DNA of 14,042 nt from CAYNOZ01 sp964398955. Its GTDB lineage: Archaea; Methanobacteriota_B; Thermococci; Thermococcales; CAYNOZ01. The notes beneath the pieces are model-generated. The model searched no databases and was not told the origin of the DNA. It was given only the letters and a program-made list of their open reading frames with translations. Both the position numbers and the translations under genes were made by a program. The stretch's first letter is position 1. The number at the start of each line of letters is the position of its first letter. Positions 1-7,406 of the stretch are shown piece after piece. The stretch lies in assembly GCA_964398955.1 (NCBI GenBank), contig CAYNOZ010000039.1, positions 1 to 14,042 on the forward strand. Reading direction: 5' to 3'.

Positions 1-2
1 AA

Positions 3-122
3 CCAGAATTCACATCAAAACAACTCCCAAAACCAAAGAAAAAATCCGACTCTAAGGATGAGTATGTTGTTAAGGTTGATGGTGAGGAGTTTAAGACTGA
101 GATTTGGGAGACTGAAGGTTAG
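3..122 (+). CDS. 3' end of an unidentified gene, perhaps a biotin-dependent carboxylase subunit
   Basis: An open frame enters from the left edge and stops at TAG 120-122, giving 39 C-terminal residues. It has a Pro/Lys/Ser-rich linker (LPKPKKKSDSKDE) followed by a beta-strand-like end (YVVKVDGEEFKTEIWETEG). This linker-plus-strand pattern resembles the segment after the carboxyltransferase domain in pyruvate carboxylase subunit B or oxaloacetate decarboxylase alpha, which reads 'Y.V.VDG.EY.V.V'. If so, the protein lacks the biotinyl domain that usually follows. That identification is weak because so little is visible. The other two frames are either interrupted (frame 2 stops at about 54) or give an unlike-protein Arg/Leu-rich string. 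Codon use changes within these 120 bases from A/C-rich (before about 50) to T/G-rich (after). Confidence 0.55.
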   Translation, partial: PEFTSKQLPKPKKKSDSKDEYVVKVDGEEFKTEIWETEG

Positions 123-304
123 GTTTTTTTGAGTTTTCTTTGTTTTTGATTTTTTAGTTTTTATTGTTTGTTTTGGTTTTTATTGGTTTTGTGTTTTTAT
201 TTTTGTGTTTTATAAGTTTTGATTGGTTTTTTTATTTTTTAGATTTGTTTTTTTAGTTTTTTGTTTTTTGAAACATTTTTGTGTATTGGTTTGGTTTTAT
301 ATTT
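123..304. other. Gene-free T/G-rich, nearly C-free spacer
   Basis: No gene is supported here. In 121-240 I count 86 T, 21 G, 12 A and 1 C. Runs of T on the + strand just after the first gene's stop (for example 124-130) would serve as an archaeal U-tract terminator for it. The rest is low-complexity T/G sequence without a clear hairpin. The short reverse-strand frame crossing the area is an Asn/Leu/Lys composition artefact and is not called. Confidence 0.6.
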
Positions 305-318
305 CGAAAGGCTTAAAT
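305..318 (+). promoter_or_regulatory. Probable BRE-TATA promoter of the rubrerythrin-like gene
   Basis: CGAAAG (305-310) followed by GCTTAAAT (311-318) looks like an archaeal BRE plus TATA box. A start site about 25-27 bases after the box centre falls near 340-342, which would favour the second in-frame ATG at 350 with a very short leader. A second AT-rich box (TTTATATT, about 296-303) would instead give a start near 325 and suit ATG 335. Placement is by eye only. Confidence 0.45.
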
Positions 319-334
319 CATTTGAGTTCAACTT

Positions 335-850
335 ATGGTTGATCAAATTATGGTTGAAGATAGAAAGGATGATCGTAAGGGTTTGTTGGAGATTGGGATT
401 AAATCTGAGATTGCGGCTCAAGAGGCTTATGGTAAGTTAATTGAGCGTGATTTGCCGAAGAGCTTTGAAAATAAGTTAGTGTTTTTGCAGAGGGAAGAGG
501 AAGGTCATGAGGAGACTCTTCGCGGTATTTTTGAGGAGCTTTATCCGGATGAGGAGCCTGATTTGCCTTCTGAGTCTGTGGTTCCTATGCCTGAGATTGA
601 GTTTGATGAAGGTGATTCGGTTTCCGATATTTTGGAGGCTGCTATGAAGTCTGAGATTGAGTCTGAGGAGTTTTACAGGGATTTGTCTAGAGAGTTTGAT
701 GAAGATTCTAAAGAATTTAAGTTATTGGATTATCTTTCTAGGATGGAAAGAGGTCATTATGAAATTATTAGGAATCAGTTAGATAGTATTAATACTTTCG
801 GCAATTTTAAGAATTTCTTCAAAAACATTGGATCCGGTAGAGGTCTCTAA
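335..850 (+). CDS. Rubrerythrin-like/ferritin-like diiron protein
   Basis: The 171-residue protein has two repeated helix pairs, the layout of a four-helix ferritin-like bundle. Helix 1 has SEIAAQEAY (about 24-32), helix 2 has EEEGHEE with an ExxH pair (about 53-59), helix 3 has SEIESEEFY (about 105-113), and helix 4 has MERGHYEI with a second ExxH. The diiron ligand set of rubrerythrins therefore looks complete, but there is no rubredoxin-like Cys domain, so it belongs with the short COG1633-type proteins. The likely role is peroxide or oxygen detoxification, or iron handling, in the cytoplasm; the exact substrate cannot be read. No Shine-Dalgarno precedes ATG 335. ATG 350 (MVEDRKDD) is an equally possible start given the promoter spacing. 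It sits upstream of oxygen-sensitive ferredoxin enzymes, which would fit a protective job. Confidence 0.85.
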   Translation: MVDQIMVEDRKDDRKGLLEIGIKSEIAAQEAYGKLIERDLPKSFENKLVFLQREEEGHEETLRGIFEELYPDEEPDLPSESVVPMPEIEFDEGDSVSDILEAAMKSEIESEEFYRDLSREFDEDSKEFKLLDYLSRMERGHYEIIRNQLDSINTFGNFKNFFKNIGSGRGL

Positions 851-860
851 TTATAGAATA

Positions 861-875
861 ATTATTTATTTTCTT
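861..875 (+). promoter_or_regulatory. AT-rich element: terminator tract and/or TATA box between genes
   Basis: The 72-base gap between the diiron gene and the FAD oxidoreductase holds one T-rich, AT-only stretch ending in TTTTCTT. It could end the upstream transcript, or its TTATTTATT part could act as a TATA box giving a start near 890 and a leader of about 33 bases for the downstream gene, which does carry a ribosome site. The sequence does not distinguish these. Confidence 0.25.
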
Positions 876-922
876 AATCATTTACCTTACTAGATTGAAG
901 TACATTTAATTTGGGTGTTATA

Positions 923-2311
923 ATGGATAGTAAAGTTGTGGATGATTTAGTTGATATTTTGGGTTCGGATTGGGTTGTTTCTGATAAATCTCAGATCGGT
1001 AATTATTTGATGGATGAGACTGAGGAGTTGATGAGGCCTGAGTCATCTGAAAGTTCTGTTGTTGTTAAACCTGGTAGTACTGATGAGGTTTCTAAGGTTA
1101 TGAAGTATGCTAATGATAATTTGATTTCTGTTGTTCCTCGAGGTGGTGGTACTGGTCTTTGTGGTGCGGCAATTCCTACTGAGGATAGTATTATTCTTTC
1201 TTTGGAGAGGTTGAATGAGATTGAGGAGGTTGATGATGATAATTTGATTGTTTCTTGTCAGGCTGGAGTTACTTTGGCTGATTTGATTGAAAGGCTTGAG
1301 GTTCATGATAAGCTTTATTTCCCGCTTCATCCAGGTGATGAAGGTGCTCATGTTGGTGGCATGGTTATGGAGAACGCTGGTGGTGTGAGAGCTGTTAAGC
1401 ATGGTGTTATGAGGGAGTATGTTAAGGGTTTGGAAGTTGTTCTGCCTAATGGTGAGGTTATTAATCTTGGTGGTAAGTTATTGAAGGATAATGCTGGTTA
1501 TGATTTGATGCATTTGTTGATCGGTAGTGAGGGGACTCTTGGTGTTGTGACTAAGGTTAATTTGCGTTTGTATGTTGAGCCTGGTTATAGTAGTACTCTG
1601 CTTTTGTCTTTTGATAGTAGTAAGGATGCTCTTGATGTTGTTCCTAAGATTTTGCAGGAGGGTATTCGGCCTTTGGCTGTTGAGTATGTGCCTAGGGAGT
1701 TGGCTTTGAAGTCTGCTAAGCATTTAGGTAAGAGTTGGCCTGCTAGTGATGGTGAAGTTGATTTGATGATTATTTTGTCTGAAGAGGATGAGGATGATGT
1801 TTTGGAGATGGCTATGGATATTGAGGAGATTGCTGAGGATTTCGGTGTTGTGAATACTTTGTTTGCTGAGAGGGAGGAGGATCAGGAGAATATTCTTGAT
1901 ATTAGAAGTAATATTTATGAGGCTATTGAGGAGAATATTTCTGATACTTTGGATGCTGCTGTTCCTCCTGCTTCTTTGCCTGAGTTTATTGAGAGGTCTA
2001 GGGAGATTGCTGAGGGTTATGGTACGAGTATAAGTTGTAATGGTCATCCTGCTGATGGTAATCTTCATATTAATATTCCTAGGGAGGATGGTGGTAAGCC
2101 TTCTTATTTAGATGATTTGAAGGAGGATTTGTATGAGTTGACGCTTGATCTTGGTGGTACTGTTACTGGTGAGCATGGTATTGGGAAGACTAGGAAGAAG
2201 GAGTTGTTGATGCAGTTCTCTGAGAGTGAGATTGAGATTATGAGAGGGATTAAGAGGGCTTTTGATCCTAATAATATTTTGAATCCTGGCACTATTTTTG
2301 ATGATTCTTAG
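923..2311 (+). CDS. FAD-linked 2-hydroxyacid dehydrogenase (GlcD / lactate dehydrogenase family)
   Basis: The protein has 462 residues, normal for the family. An N-terminal PCMH-type FAD domain covers about 40-220, with VVKPGSTDEV, the pyrophosphate loop PRGGGTGL (72-79) and HVGGMVMENAGG. A C-terminal FAD-oxidase domain carries NGHPADGNLH (373-382), matching the usual GHxGDGNxH metal/substrate motif, and the closing GEHGIGKTRK (from 416). Members oxidise D-lactate, glycolate or other 2-hydroxyacids to 2-oxoacids. The partner here is probably the EtfAB pair encoded at 7403-9210, as in Acetobacterium LctBCD, because no membrane or Fe-S subunit is adjacent. I chose ATG 923 because GGTG lies six bases before it; an in-frame TTG at 911 would add four residues. 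iorA follows 14 bases after the stop. Third positions are almost all T or G. Confidence 0.88.
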   Translation: MDSKVVDDLVDILGSDWVVSDKSQIGNYLMDETEELMRPESSESSVVVKPGSTDEVSKVMKYANDNLISVVPRGGGTGLCGAAIPTEDSIILSLERLNEIEEVDDDNLIVSCQAGVTLADLIERLEVHDKLYFPLHPGDEGAHVGGMVMENAGGVRAVKHGVMREYVKGLEVVLPNGEVINLGGKLLKDNAGYDLMHLLIGSEGTLGVVTKVNLRLYVEPGYSSTLLLSFDSSKDALDVVPKILQEGIRPLAVEYVPRELALKSAKHLGKSWPASDGEVDLMIILSEEDEDDVLEMAMDIEEIAEDFGVVNTLFAEREEDQENILDIRSNIYEAIEENISDTLDAAVPPASLPEFIERSREIAEGYGTSISCNGHPADGNLHINIPREDGGKPSYLDDLKEDLYELTLDLGGTVTGEHGIGKTRKKELLMQFSESEIEIMRGIKRAFDPNNILNPGTIFDDS

Positions 2312-2325
2312 GTTGAGGTGTTTTT

Positions 2326-4188
2326 ATGGTTGATGAAGATGATGTTGATGGTTCGCTTGGGGAGGATTTTGAGTTTTTGAATGGTAATGAGGCTGTTGCT
2401 AGAGGTGCTTTGGAGGCGGATGTTGATGTTGCTGCTGGTTATCCTGGTACTCCTAGTACTGAGGCTTTAGAGGCTTTGGAGGAAATTAAGAATGATGATA
2501 TGTATTTGGAGTGGAGTTCTAATGAGAAGACTGGTTTAGAGGTTGCTGGTGGAGCTTCTTGGGTTAATCAAAGAGGTTTAGCAACTATGAAGATGTCAGG
2601 TTTGAATGTTGCTAGTGATTCATTTATTTCGTTTAATTATAGCGGTGTTAACGGTGGATTAGTTCTTTACGTTGCAGATGATCCTGAAACTCATGCCGGA
2701 ATGGCTGAACAGGATACTCGGTATTATGCTAAGATGGGGCCTGCTCCTCTTCTAGATCCTTCAAATCCTAATGAGGCTAAGAAATTTGTTAAGTTAGCAT
2801 TTGATCTTAGTGAAGAAACTCAAGCACCTGTAATTGTTAGATCCACCACAAATATTGCTCATGCCTCTAGCAAGGTAGAATTAGGTGAGATAAGAGATAT
2901 AGATAGAGAAGCTTCGCTTGATAAAGACATGCATAGATACACTAAAATCGCTGGTAAAGCACAGCACGAAGAAACTATAAAAAGATTAAATGATTTTAAA
3001 GAAGCGGTTAAAGATTATGATTTAAATCCTATGGAAATCAATTCTGAACTAGGTATAATAGGGACCAGTATAGGCTGGGAATTTCTAAAAGAACTAACAG
3101 ATCTCTCAAACTACTCCTGGCTAAAAATAGACGTACCAGTACCAGCTCCAACAGAAAAAATTGAAAAAATGGTTAAAAAATGTGATAAAATACTCATAAT
3201 AGAAGAATTAGAACCAATAGTAGAAACAGAGGTAAAAAGCATAGCAAACGAAATAGGAGAAACAACCGAGATAATAGGAAAAAGAAACGGACCAATGCCA
3301 GAAGTAGGAGAATATAATGACGAAATAATAAAGAAAGGACTAAAAAAATTAACAGATACTGAAATAGAAACCGAATCCAACCTAGAATCCGTAGATCTTG
3401 ATATGGACTCACCTCCTAGACCCTTAACCTTCTGCGCCGGCTGCCCGCATAGAGGAACCTTCTTCAATCTTAACAAAGCAATAGAAAACGCCGGATACTC
3501 AACTGACGAAATTATTACAACCGGAGATATAGGATGCACTATAATAGGTACAGAAGAACCCTTCGAAACTGTTTGGACTGAAATATCAATGGGAGCCAGC
3601 ATAGGAGCTGCCCTAGGATTTGAACAAGGAGGAATAGAAAAACCAATAATAGCAACCATCGGAGACTCAACCTTCTTCCATGCAGGACTACCACCACTAG
3701 TCAACGCAGTACATCAAAACTACAACATAAACATAATTGTAATGGATAATAGAGTTACAGCAATGACAGGTCAACAAGACAGCCCATCCACCGACACTAA
3801 CCTACTAGGTAAAAAAAGCAAAGTAATAAAACCAGAAAAAATTGCAGAAGCAGTTGGAGTAGATTTCGTAGAAGTTCTAAATCCTTACAAAAAAGAAAAA
3901 TCTCAGAAAACAATAGAAGAAGCATTAAATCATAAAGGAGTATCCTTCATCGTTATGAGAGCTCCCTGCGCCTTATGGAAACCTAGAGAAGAATACCTGA
4001 CAATTGATAGAGAAGCATGTATAAGCTGTGACATCTGCTTAAACGAAACAGGTTGTCCGGCACTGCATAAAGTAGATGGAAAAATGCAGATTAGGCAAGA
4101 TATATGCATAGGATCAGCCTGTAACCTATGCAAAGAATTATGTCCAGTAGATGCTATAAAAGACCCATTCCTGGAGGAAAAAGAATGA
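2326..4188 (+). CDS. iorA: Indolepyruvate:ferredoxin oxidoreductase alpha subunit
   Basis: This 620-residue protein is of full family length. It decarboxylates aryl pyruvates to aryl-acetyl-CoA, CO2 and reduced ferredoxin. The N-terminus has the pyrimidine-domain motif AAGYPGTPSTE (about 37-47). CAGCPHRGTF starts at 370, the thiamine-diphosphate motif GDST is at 446-449, and NRVTAMTGQQ starts at 475. The C-terminus is a two-cluster ferredoxin domain: CxxCxxCx5CP from 565, then Cx4CxxCx3CP. GAGGTG at 2315-2320 is a good ribosome site for ATG 2326. The stop overlaps iorB's start (ATGA), so the two are translationally coupled subunits. The DNA is odd: the first third uses T/G-ending codons, the last half uses A/C-ending codons, with a gradual change over roughly 2560-3100, yet the frame is intact. 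The Ior assignment over other 2-oxoacid oxidoreductases rests on the fused TPP and Fe-S layout. Confidence 0.93.
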   Translation: MVDEDDVDGSLGEDFEFLNGNEAVARGALEADVDVAAGYPGTPSTEALEALEEIKNDDMYLEWSSNEKTGLEVAGGASWVNQRGLATMKMSGLNVASDSFISFNYSGVNGGLVLYVADDPETHAGMAEQDTRYYAKMGPAPLLDPSNPNEAKKFVKLAFDLSEETQAPVIVRSTTNIAHASSKVELGEIRDIDREASLDKDMHRYTKIAGKAQHEETIKRLNDFKEAVKDYDLNPMEINSELGIIGTSIGWEFLKELTDLSNYSWLKIDVPVPAPTEKIEKMVKKCDKILIIEELEPIVETEVKSIANEIGETTEIIGKRNGPMPEVGEYNDEIIKKGLKKLTDTEIETESNLESVDLDMDSPPRPLTFCAGCPHRGTFFNLNKAIENAGYSTDEIITTGDIGCTIIGTEEPFETVWTEISMGASIGAALGFEQGGIEKPIIATIGDSTFFHAGLPPLVNAVHQNYNINIIVMDNRVTAMTGQQDSPSTDTNLLGKKSKVIKPEKIAEAVGVDFVEVLNPYKKEKSQKTIEEALNHKGVSFIVMRAPCALWKPREEYLTIDREACISCDICLNETGCPALHKVDGKMQIRQDICIGSACNLCKELCPVDAIKDPFLEEKE

Positions 4189-4787
4189 AAGAAAACATCA
4201 TAGTTGCAGGATTAGGAGGGCAAGGAGTAGTGAAACTATCACAATTAATATCTAAAATAGCATTAACAGAAGGATACGAAGCAAGAATGACTTCACAACA
4301 AGGAATGGCGCAAAGAGAAGGAGCTGTGATCAGTCACGTAAGATACGGAGACGTGAACACACCACTAGTACCTCAAAAATCAGCGAACTACCTAATATCT
4401 ATGGAAGCAGGAGAAACCCTCAGATACAAAAAATTCCTAAACAAAAACTCCACCATCCTAATCAACAGTGAAAAAATAGAATCAATAGACACAGCCAGAG
4501 GAAAAGGAGAATACCCGGAAATAGAAAAAATCCACAACGAAATAAAAAAACAGAACAGAAACATAAAACTATTACCTGCAAAAAAAATAGCAGAAAAATT
4601 AAACCTACCAGTAGCAGCAAACATGTACATGCTAGGATCATTCATAGGATCACAGAATAAACTAACCAAAGAAACAGCAGAAAAAGTTATTGAAAAAGAA
4701 TTCTCAAATATCGGAGAAGACGCCTTAAATAAAAACATCCAATTATTCGAAAAGGGGTACAACTTTGAAAGAGAAAATGAAGAATAA
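4185..4787 (+). CDS. iorB: Indolepyruvate:ferredoxin oxidoreductase beta subunit
   Basis: This 200-residue protein is the gamma-type domain of 2-oxoacid:ferredoxin oxidoreductases. It opens with the family signature VAGLGGQGVVKLSQLI (about 7-22), then RMTSQQGMAQREGAVISHVRYG and a VAANMYMLGSFIG helix region typical of IorB. It pairs with IorA to complete the enzyme. GGAGG at 4173-4177 lies eight bases before ATG 4185; an open extension upstream of this ATG lies entirely within iorA and is discarded. The ATG overlaps iorA's TGA by four bases. At the 3' end it overlaps the start of the acyl-CoA synthetase gene. Codons are strongly A/C-ending, like the end of iorA and unlike its beginning. Confidence 0.93.
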   Translation: MKENIIVAGLGGQGVVKLSQLISKIALTEGYEARMTSQQGMAQREGAVISHVRYGDVNTPLVPQKSANYLISMEAGETLRYKKFLNKNSTILINSEKIESIDTARGKGEYPEIEKIHNEIKKQNRNIKLLPAKKIAEKLNLPVAANMYMLGSFIGSQNKLTKETAEKVIEKEFSNIGEDALNKNIQLFEKGYNFERENEE

Positions 4788-6105
4788 ATTAGACTCAATA
4801 TTTTATCCGGAAAACGTTGCATTAGTAGGATCAATGAAAAAAGGTAAAATAGGTTATGAAATCCTTCAAAACATTTTAGATCATAACTTCCAAGAAAGAG
4901 GGAAAATATATCCTGTTAATCCGAGCGGAGGCGAAGTTCTTGACCTGGAAATAAAAGAGTCTCTAGATGAAATATCTGAATTAGATTTATCCGTTATTGC
5001 ATCTCCTGCGAAATACGTACCCTCACTAGTTAGAGAGTCCGCGGAAAAAGGGGCTAAGGGAGCTGTTATTATAAGTTCTGGTTTTGGAGAAGTAGGTAAT
5101 ACGGATCTTGAGGAAGAACTGGCTGAAGTTGCCCGAGAGAATGATATTAGAGTTATTGGACCTAACTGTGCAGGTATTTTCTCCACTCATCATGATCTTT
5201 ACGCAAGTTTTGAATTGCCGGTGAAAAAAGGGGATATGGCTTTCATTACTCAGAGCGGTGCTTTTGGCGGGGCTGCTCTTGGATGGGCTAAAGAACGTGA
5301 TATTGGTTTAAGTTCGTTTGTTAGTTATGGAAATGCTTTGGATTTAAATGAGATCGATTTCATTAAGTATTTCAGTGAAGATGAGAATACTGAAGTTATT
5401 GGTTTATACTTAGAAGGAACTAAGAATGGTAAAGAGTTAATGAGAGTTATTGAAGATACTGATAAGTCTGTTATAATTATTAAGTCCGGTAAATCTTCTA
5501 GAGGTTCTGAAGCTGTTTCATCTCATACAGGTTCGTTAGCAGGAAGTTATAAGGTATATAATACTGCTTTTAAGCAGGCTGGGGCTGTAGAAGTTGAAGG
5601 AATGGAAGAATTCTTCGATGCTGTAAAAGCAGATAAGGTTGGAATCAAATCCTCCAGTGAAAATGTTGCGGTTATTACTAATTCAGGTGGTCCAGGAATA
5701 ATGTGTACAGATAAATTAGAATCTCTTGGTTTGAACGTTGTTGAGATTTCTGAAGAAATTAAAGAGGAACTTAGAGACTTCTTGCCAAATCAATGTTCGG
5801 TTAATAATCCTGTGGATATTATCGCCGACGCTGATTATGAGAGGTATAAGAAGACTATTGAGATAGTTGATAAAGATGAAAGGGTTGATTCAATAGTTGT
5901 TATCTGCGTTCCGCCTGTATTCATATCTTCTACGGATATTGCAGATGCTGTAATAGATGCTGATCATGATAAGCCTTTGTTAACGAATTTTATGTCTGGT
6001 GAATTGGTTGATGAAGGTATAGAGATGTTGAAAGAAGAGGATATTCCTAACTTTTCAACTCCTGAAAGAGTTGCTAAAGCTGCTAACTGGATTTCGAAAA
6101 AATAA
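4777..6105 (+). CDS. acdA: ADP-forming acetyl/acyl-CoA synthetase, alpha subunit
   Basis: The protein has 442 residues from ATG 4777. It shows the CoA-binding Rossmann start (IFYPENVALVGS), a succinyl-CoA-synthetase-like CoA-ligase domain with GPNCAGI (128-134), and SSHTGSLAG, whose His (residue 250) is the expected phosphohistidine. It would convert acyl-CoA + ADP + Pi to acid + ATP, conserving the thioester made by IorAB. The length matches separate alpha subunits (as in Pyrococcus), so an ATP-grasp beta subunit (acdB) is needed, and none is in the window. The start overlaps iorB by 11 bases. A TTG at 4765 (four more residues) has GGGGT eight bases upstream and cannot be excluded. Codon use drifts from mixed to T/G-ending along the gene. 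The 3' end faces larA across 11 bases. Confidence 0.92.
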   Translation: MKNKLDSIFYPENVALVGSMKKGKIGYEILQNILDHNFQERGKIYPVNPSGGEVLDLEIKESLDEISELDLSVIASPAKYVPSLVRESAEKGAKGAVIISSGFGEVGNTDLEEELAEVARENDIRVIGPNCAGIFSTHHDLYASFELPVKKGDMAFITQSGAFGGAALGWAKERDIGLSSFVSYGNALDLNEIDFIKYFSEDENTEVIGLYLEGTKNGKELMRVIEDTDKSVIIIKSGKSSRGSEAVSSHTGSLAGSYKVYNTAFKQAGAVEVEGMEEFFDAVKADKVGIKSSSENVAVITNSGGPGIMCTDKLESLGLNVVEISEEIKEELRDFLPNQCSVNNPVDIIADADYERYKKTIEIVDKDERVDSIVVICVPPVFISSTDIADAVIDADHDKPLLTNFMSGELVDEGIEMLKEEDIPNFSTPERVAKAANWISKK

Positions 6106-6121
6106 TTATCTTATGATTATT
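6101..6121. terminator. Inverted repeat over the two convergent stop codons
   Basis: AATAAT (6101-6106) and ATTATT (6116-6121) form a six-base AT-only inverted repeat with a nine-base spacer, spanning the acdA TAA and the larA TAA. It is too weak to be a strong hairpin but is the only structure in the gap between the convergent operons. Transcripts from both sides probably run into each other. Confidence 0.25.
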
Positions 6122-7406
6122 CGGTGAGAGGTAGAACGTTTACTGCATAAGGTATTACGTATATATCATCAGTTTCTTGGATGTGGAATTCGTTTAGGGA
6201 TTTTTCTACTTTTTTGATTGGTTCCATTCCTAGTTCTTCTATTTTTTGTTTGCTGATTTTTGATTTTAGTTTTATGTTATATTTTTCTGTGCATTTATTG
6301 AGGTATAGTGCTACTCCTTTTGGGATTGTGAAGTTTTTCTGCAGTTCTTTGATTTTTTCGTTGAATGGTTTGTTTTTTGTTGCGAATTTGTAGAATTCTT
6401 TGTTCCCTATTTCTTCTCTGCATTCTGCTGTTATTATTAGTGTTCCTCCTGGTTTGAGTGCTTCTATTGAGTTGAATATTGCTTTTGTGGCTTGGTAGAG
6501 TTGTATGTCTTTAGGGTATCCGCCTGCGCTTGCTATTACTAGGTCTGCTTTTTTATTGATTTTTCTGGATTCATGTTTTTTTAGGTAGTTACATCCTATT
6601 TTGTGGGCGGTTAGGTAGTTTCCGGATACTATTTTGGTTGGTTCTTTATCTTTGTTTACGAGGATGTTTATGAGGAATTCTGGGTTTAGTAGGTTTGCTG
6701 CTTCTTCCATGTCTTCTGATATTATGTTGCCGTCTGAGGTGCTGTGCCCTCCTTTTGTGGTTTGTTTGAATCCTTGGTTTTCAGGGTCTAGCCATAATTT
6801 ATGGTTTTGTTGTATTGTTTCGTATCCGCTTATTGCTGGTAGTATTGATTTTCTTCCTCCGCTGTATCCTGCGAAGTGGTGTATGCTTATTCCTCCGGTT
6901 ACTATTACATTGTCTGCTTTTACTGCTTTCTTGTTAAGTTCTACTTTGGTTCCTATTGAGGTTTTTCCCATTTCTATTAGTTGTTCTTGGTTTTTTGCTT
7001 CGTGTTGGATTATTTCTATTCTGTCTACTATTTCTTCTGTTAGTAGGTTCTTGTTTTCTTTTTTTGTTTGGTTTTTATGGGTTCCTAGTCCTATTATTAT
7101 TGATATTTTTTCGTCTGGTATTCCGTATTCGTTTAGTTTGTTCACTAGAATTGGTATGTATTGTTTTTGGTTGTTCCAGCTTCTTGTTTTGTCATTTACT
7201 AGGATTACTGTGTTTCCGTTGGTGTCTAGTTTTTGTTTTAGTGTTGGTGTGTTGTCTGTTGTGTTTTCTAGGGAGTTTAGGAATTTTTTTTCAAAGTTTT
7301 TGATTGCTGGTGTTTGTTCTGGTTTTAATTCTTTTAGTATTTGTTTTTTAGGTAATTGGATTTCTATTTTTTTGTTTTTTCCGTATGGGAGGTTGTGTTT
7401 TGTCAT
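6117..7406 (-). CDS. larA: LarA-family nickel-dependent 2-hydroxyacid racemase
   Basis: The protein has 429 residues, close to lactate racemase LarA of Lactiplantibacillus (about 424). The conserved active-site positions are present: GLGTHK with His110, ISIHHFAGYSGGRKSILPA with His176 and Lys186 (the lysine that binds the nickel-pincer cofactor in LarA), Asn-His202, and YQATK with Tyr304, Gln305, Lys308. DKTR (72-75) matches the substrate-side motif. It should racemise or epimerise a 2-hydroxyacid in the cytoplasm. The family includes lactate, phenyllactate and malate enzymes, so the substrate is open; the nearby ior genes point to aryl lactates. GAGGCG precedes the ATG, which overlaps the etfA stop (ATGA). 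No cofactor genes (larB, larC, larE) are in the window. Confidence 0.88.
   Translation of the reverse strand: MTKHNLPYGKNKKIEIQLPKKQILKELKPEQTPAIKNFEKKFLNSLENTTDNTPTLKQKLDTNGNTVILVNDKTRSWNNQKQYIPILVNKLNEYGIPDEKISIIIGLGTHKNQTKKENKNLLTEEIVDRIEIIQHEAKNQEQLIEMGKTSIGTKVELNKKAVKADNVIVTGGISIHHFAGYSGGRKSILPAISGYETIQQNHKLWLDPENQGFKQTTKGGHSTSDGNIISEDMEEAANLLNPEFLINILVNKDKEPTKIVSGNYLTAHKIGCNYLKKHESRKINKKADLVIASAGGYPKDIQLYQATKAIFNSIEALKPGGTLIITAECREEIGNKEFYKFATKNKPFNEKIKELQKNFTIPKGVALYLNKCTEKYNIKLKSKISKQKIEELGMEPIKKVEKSLNEFHIQETDDIYVIPYAVNVLPLTE

Noticed and set aside
3111..3704. 197-codon - strand frame inside iorA
   Set aside because: It is a shadow of the A/C-rich half of iorA, which contains the TPP and Cys motifs on the + strand.
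4128..4184. N-terminal extension of iorB by 19 codons
   Set aside because: It lies entirely within iorA's coding sequence, has no ribosome site, and the family starts at the ATG with GGAGG in front (4185).
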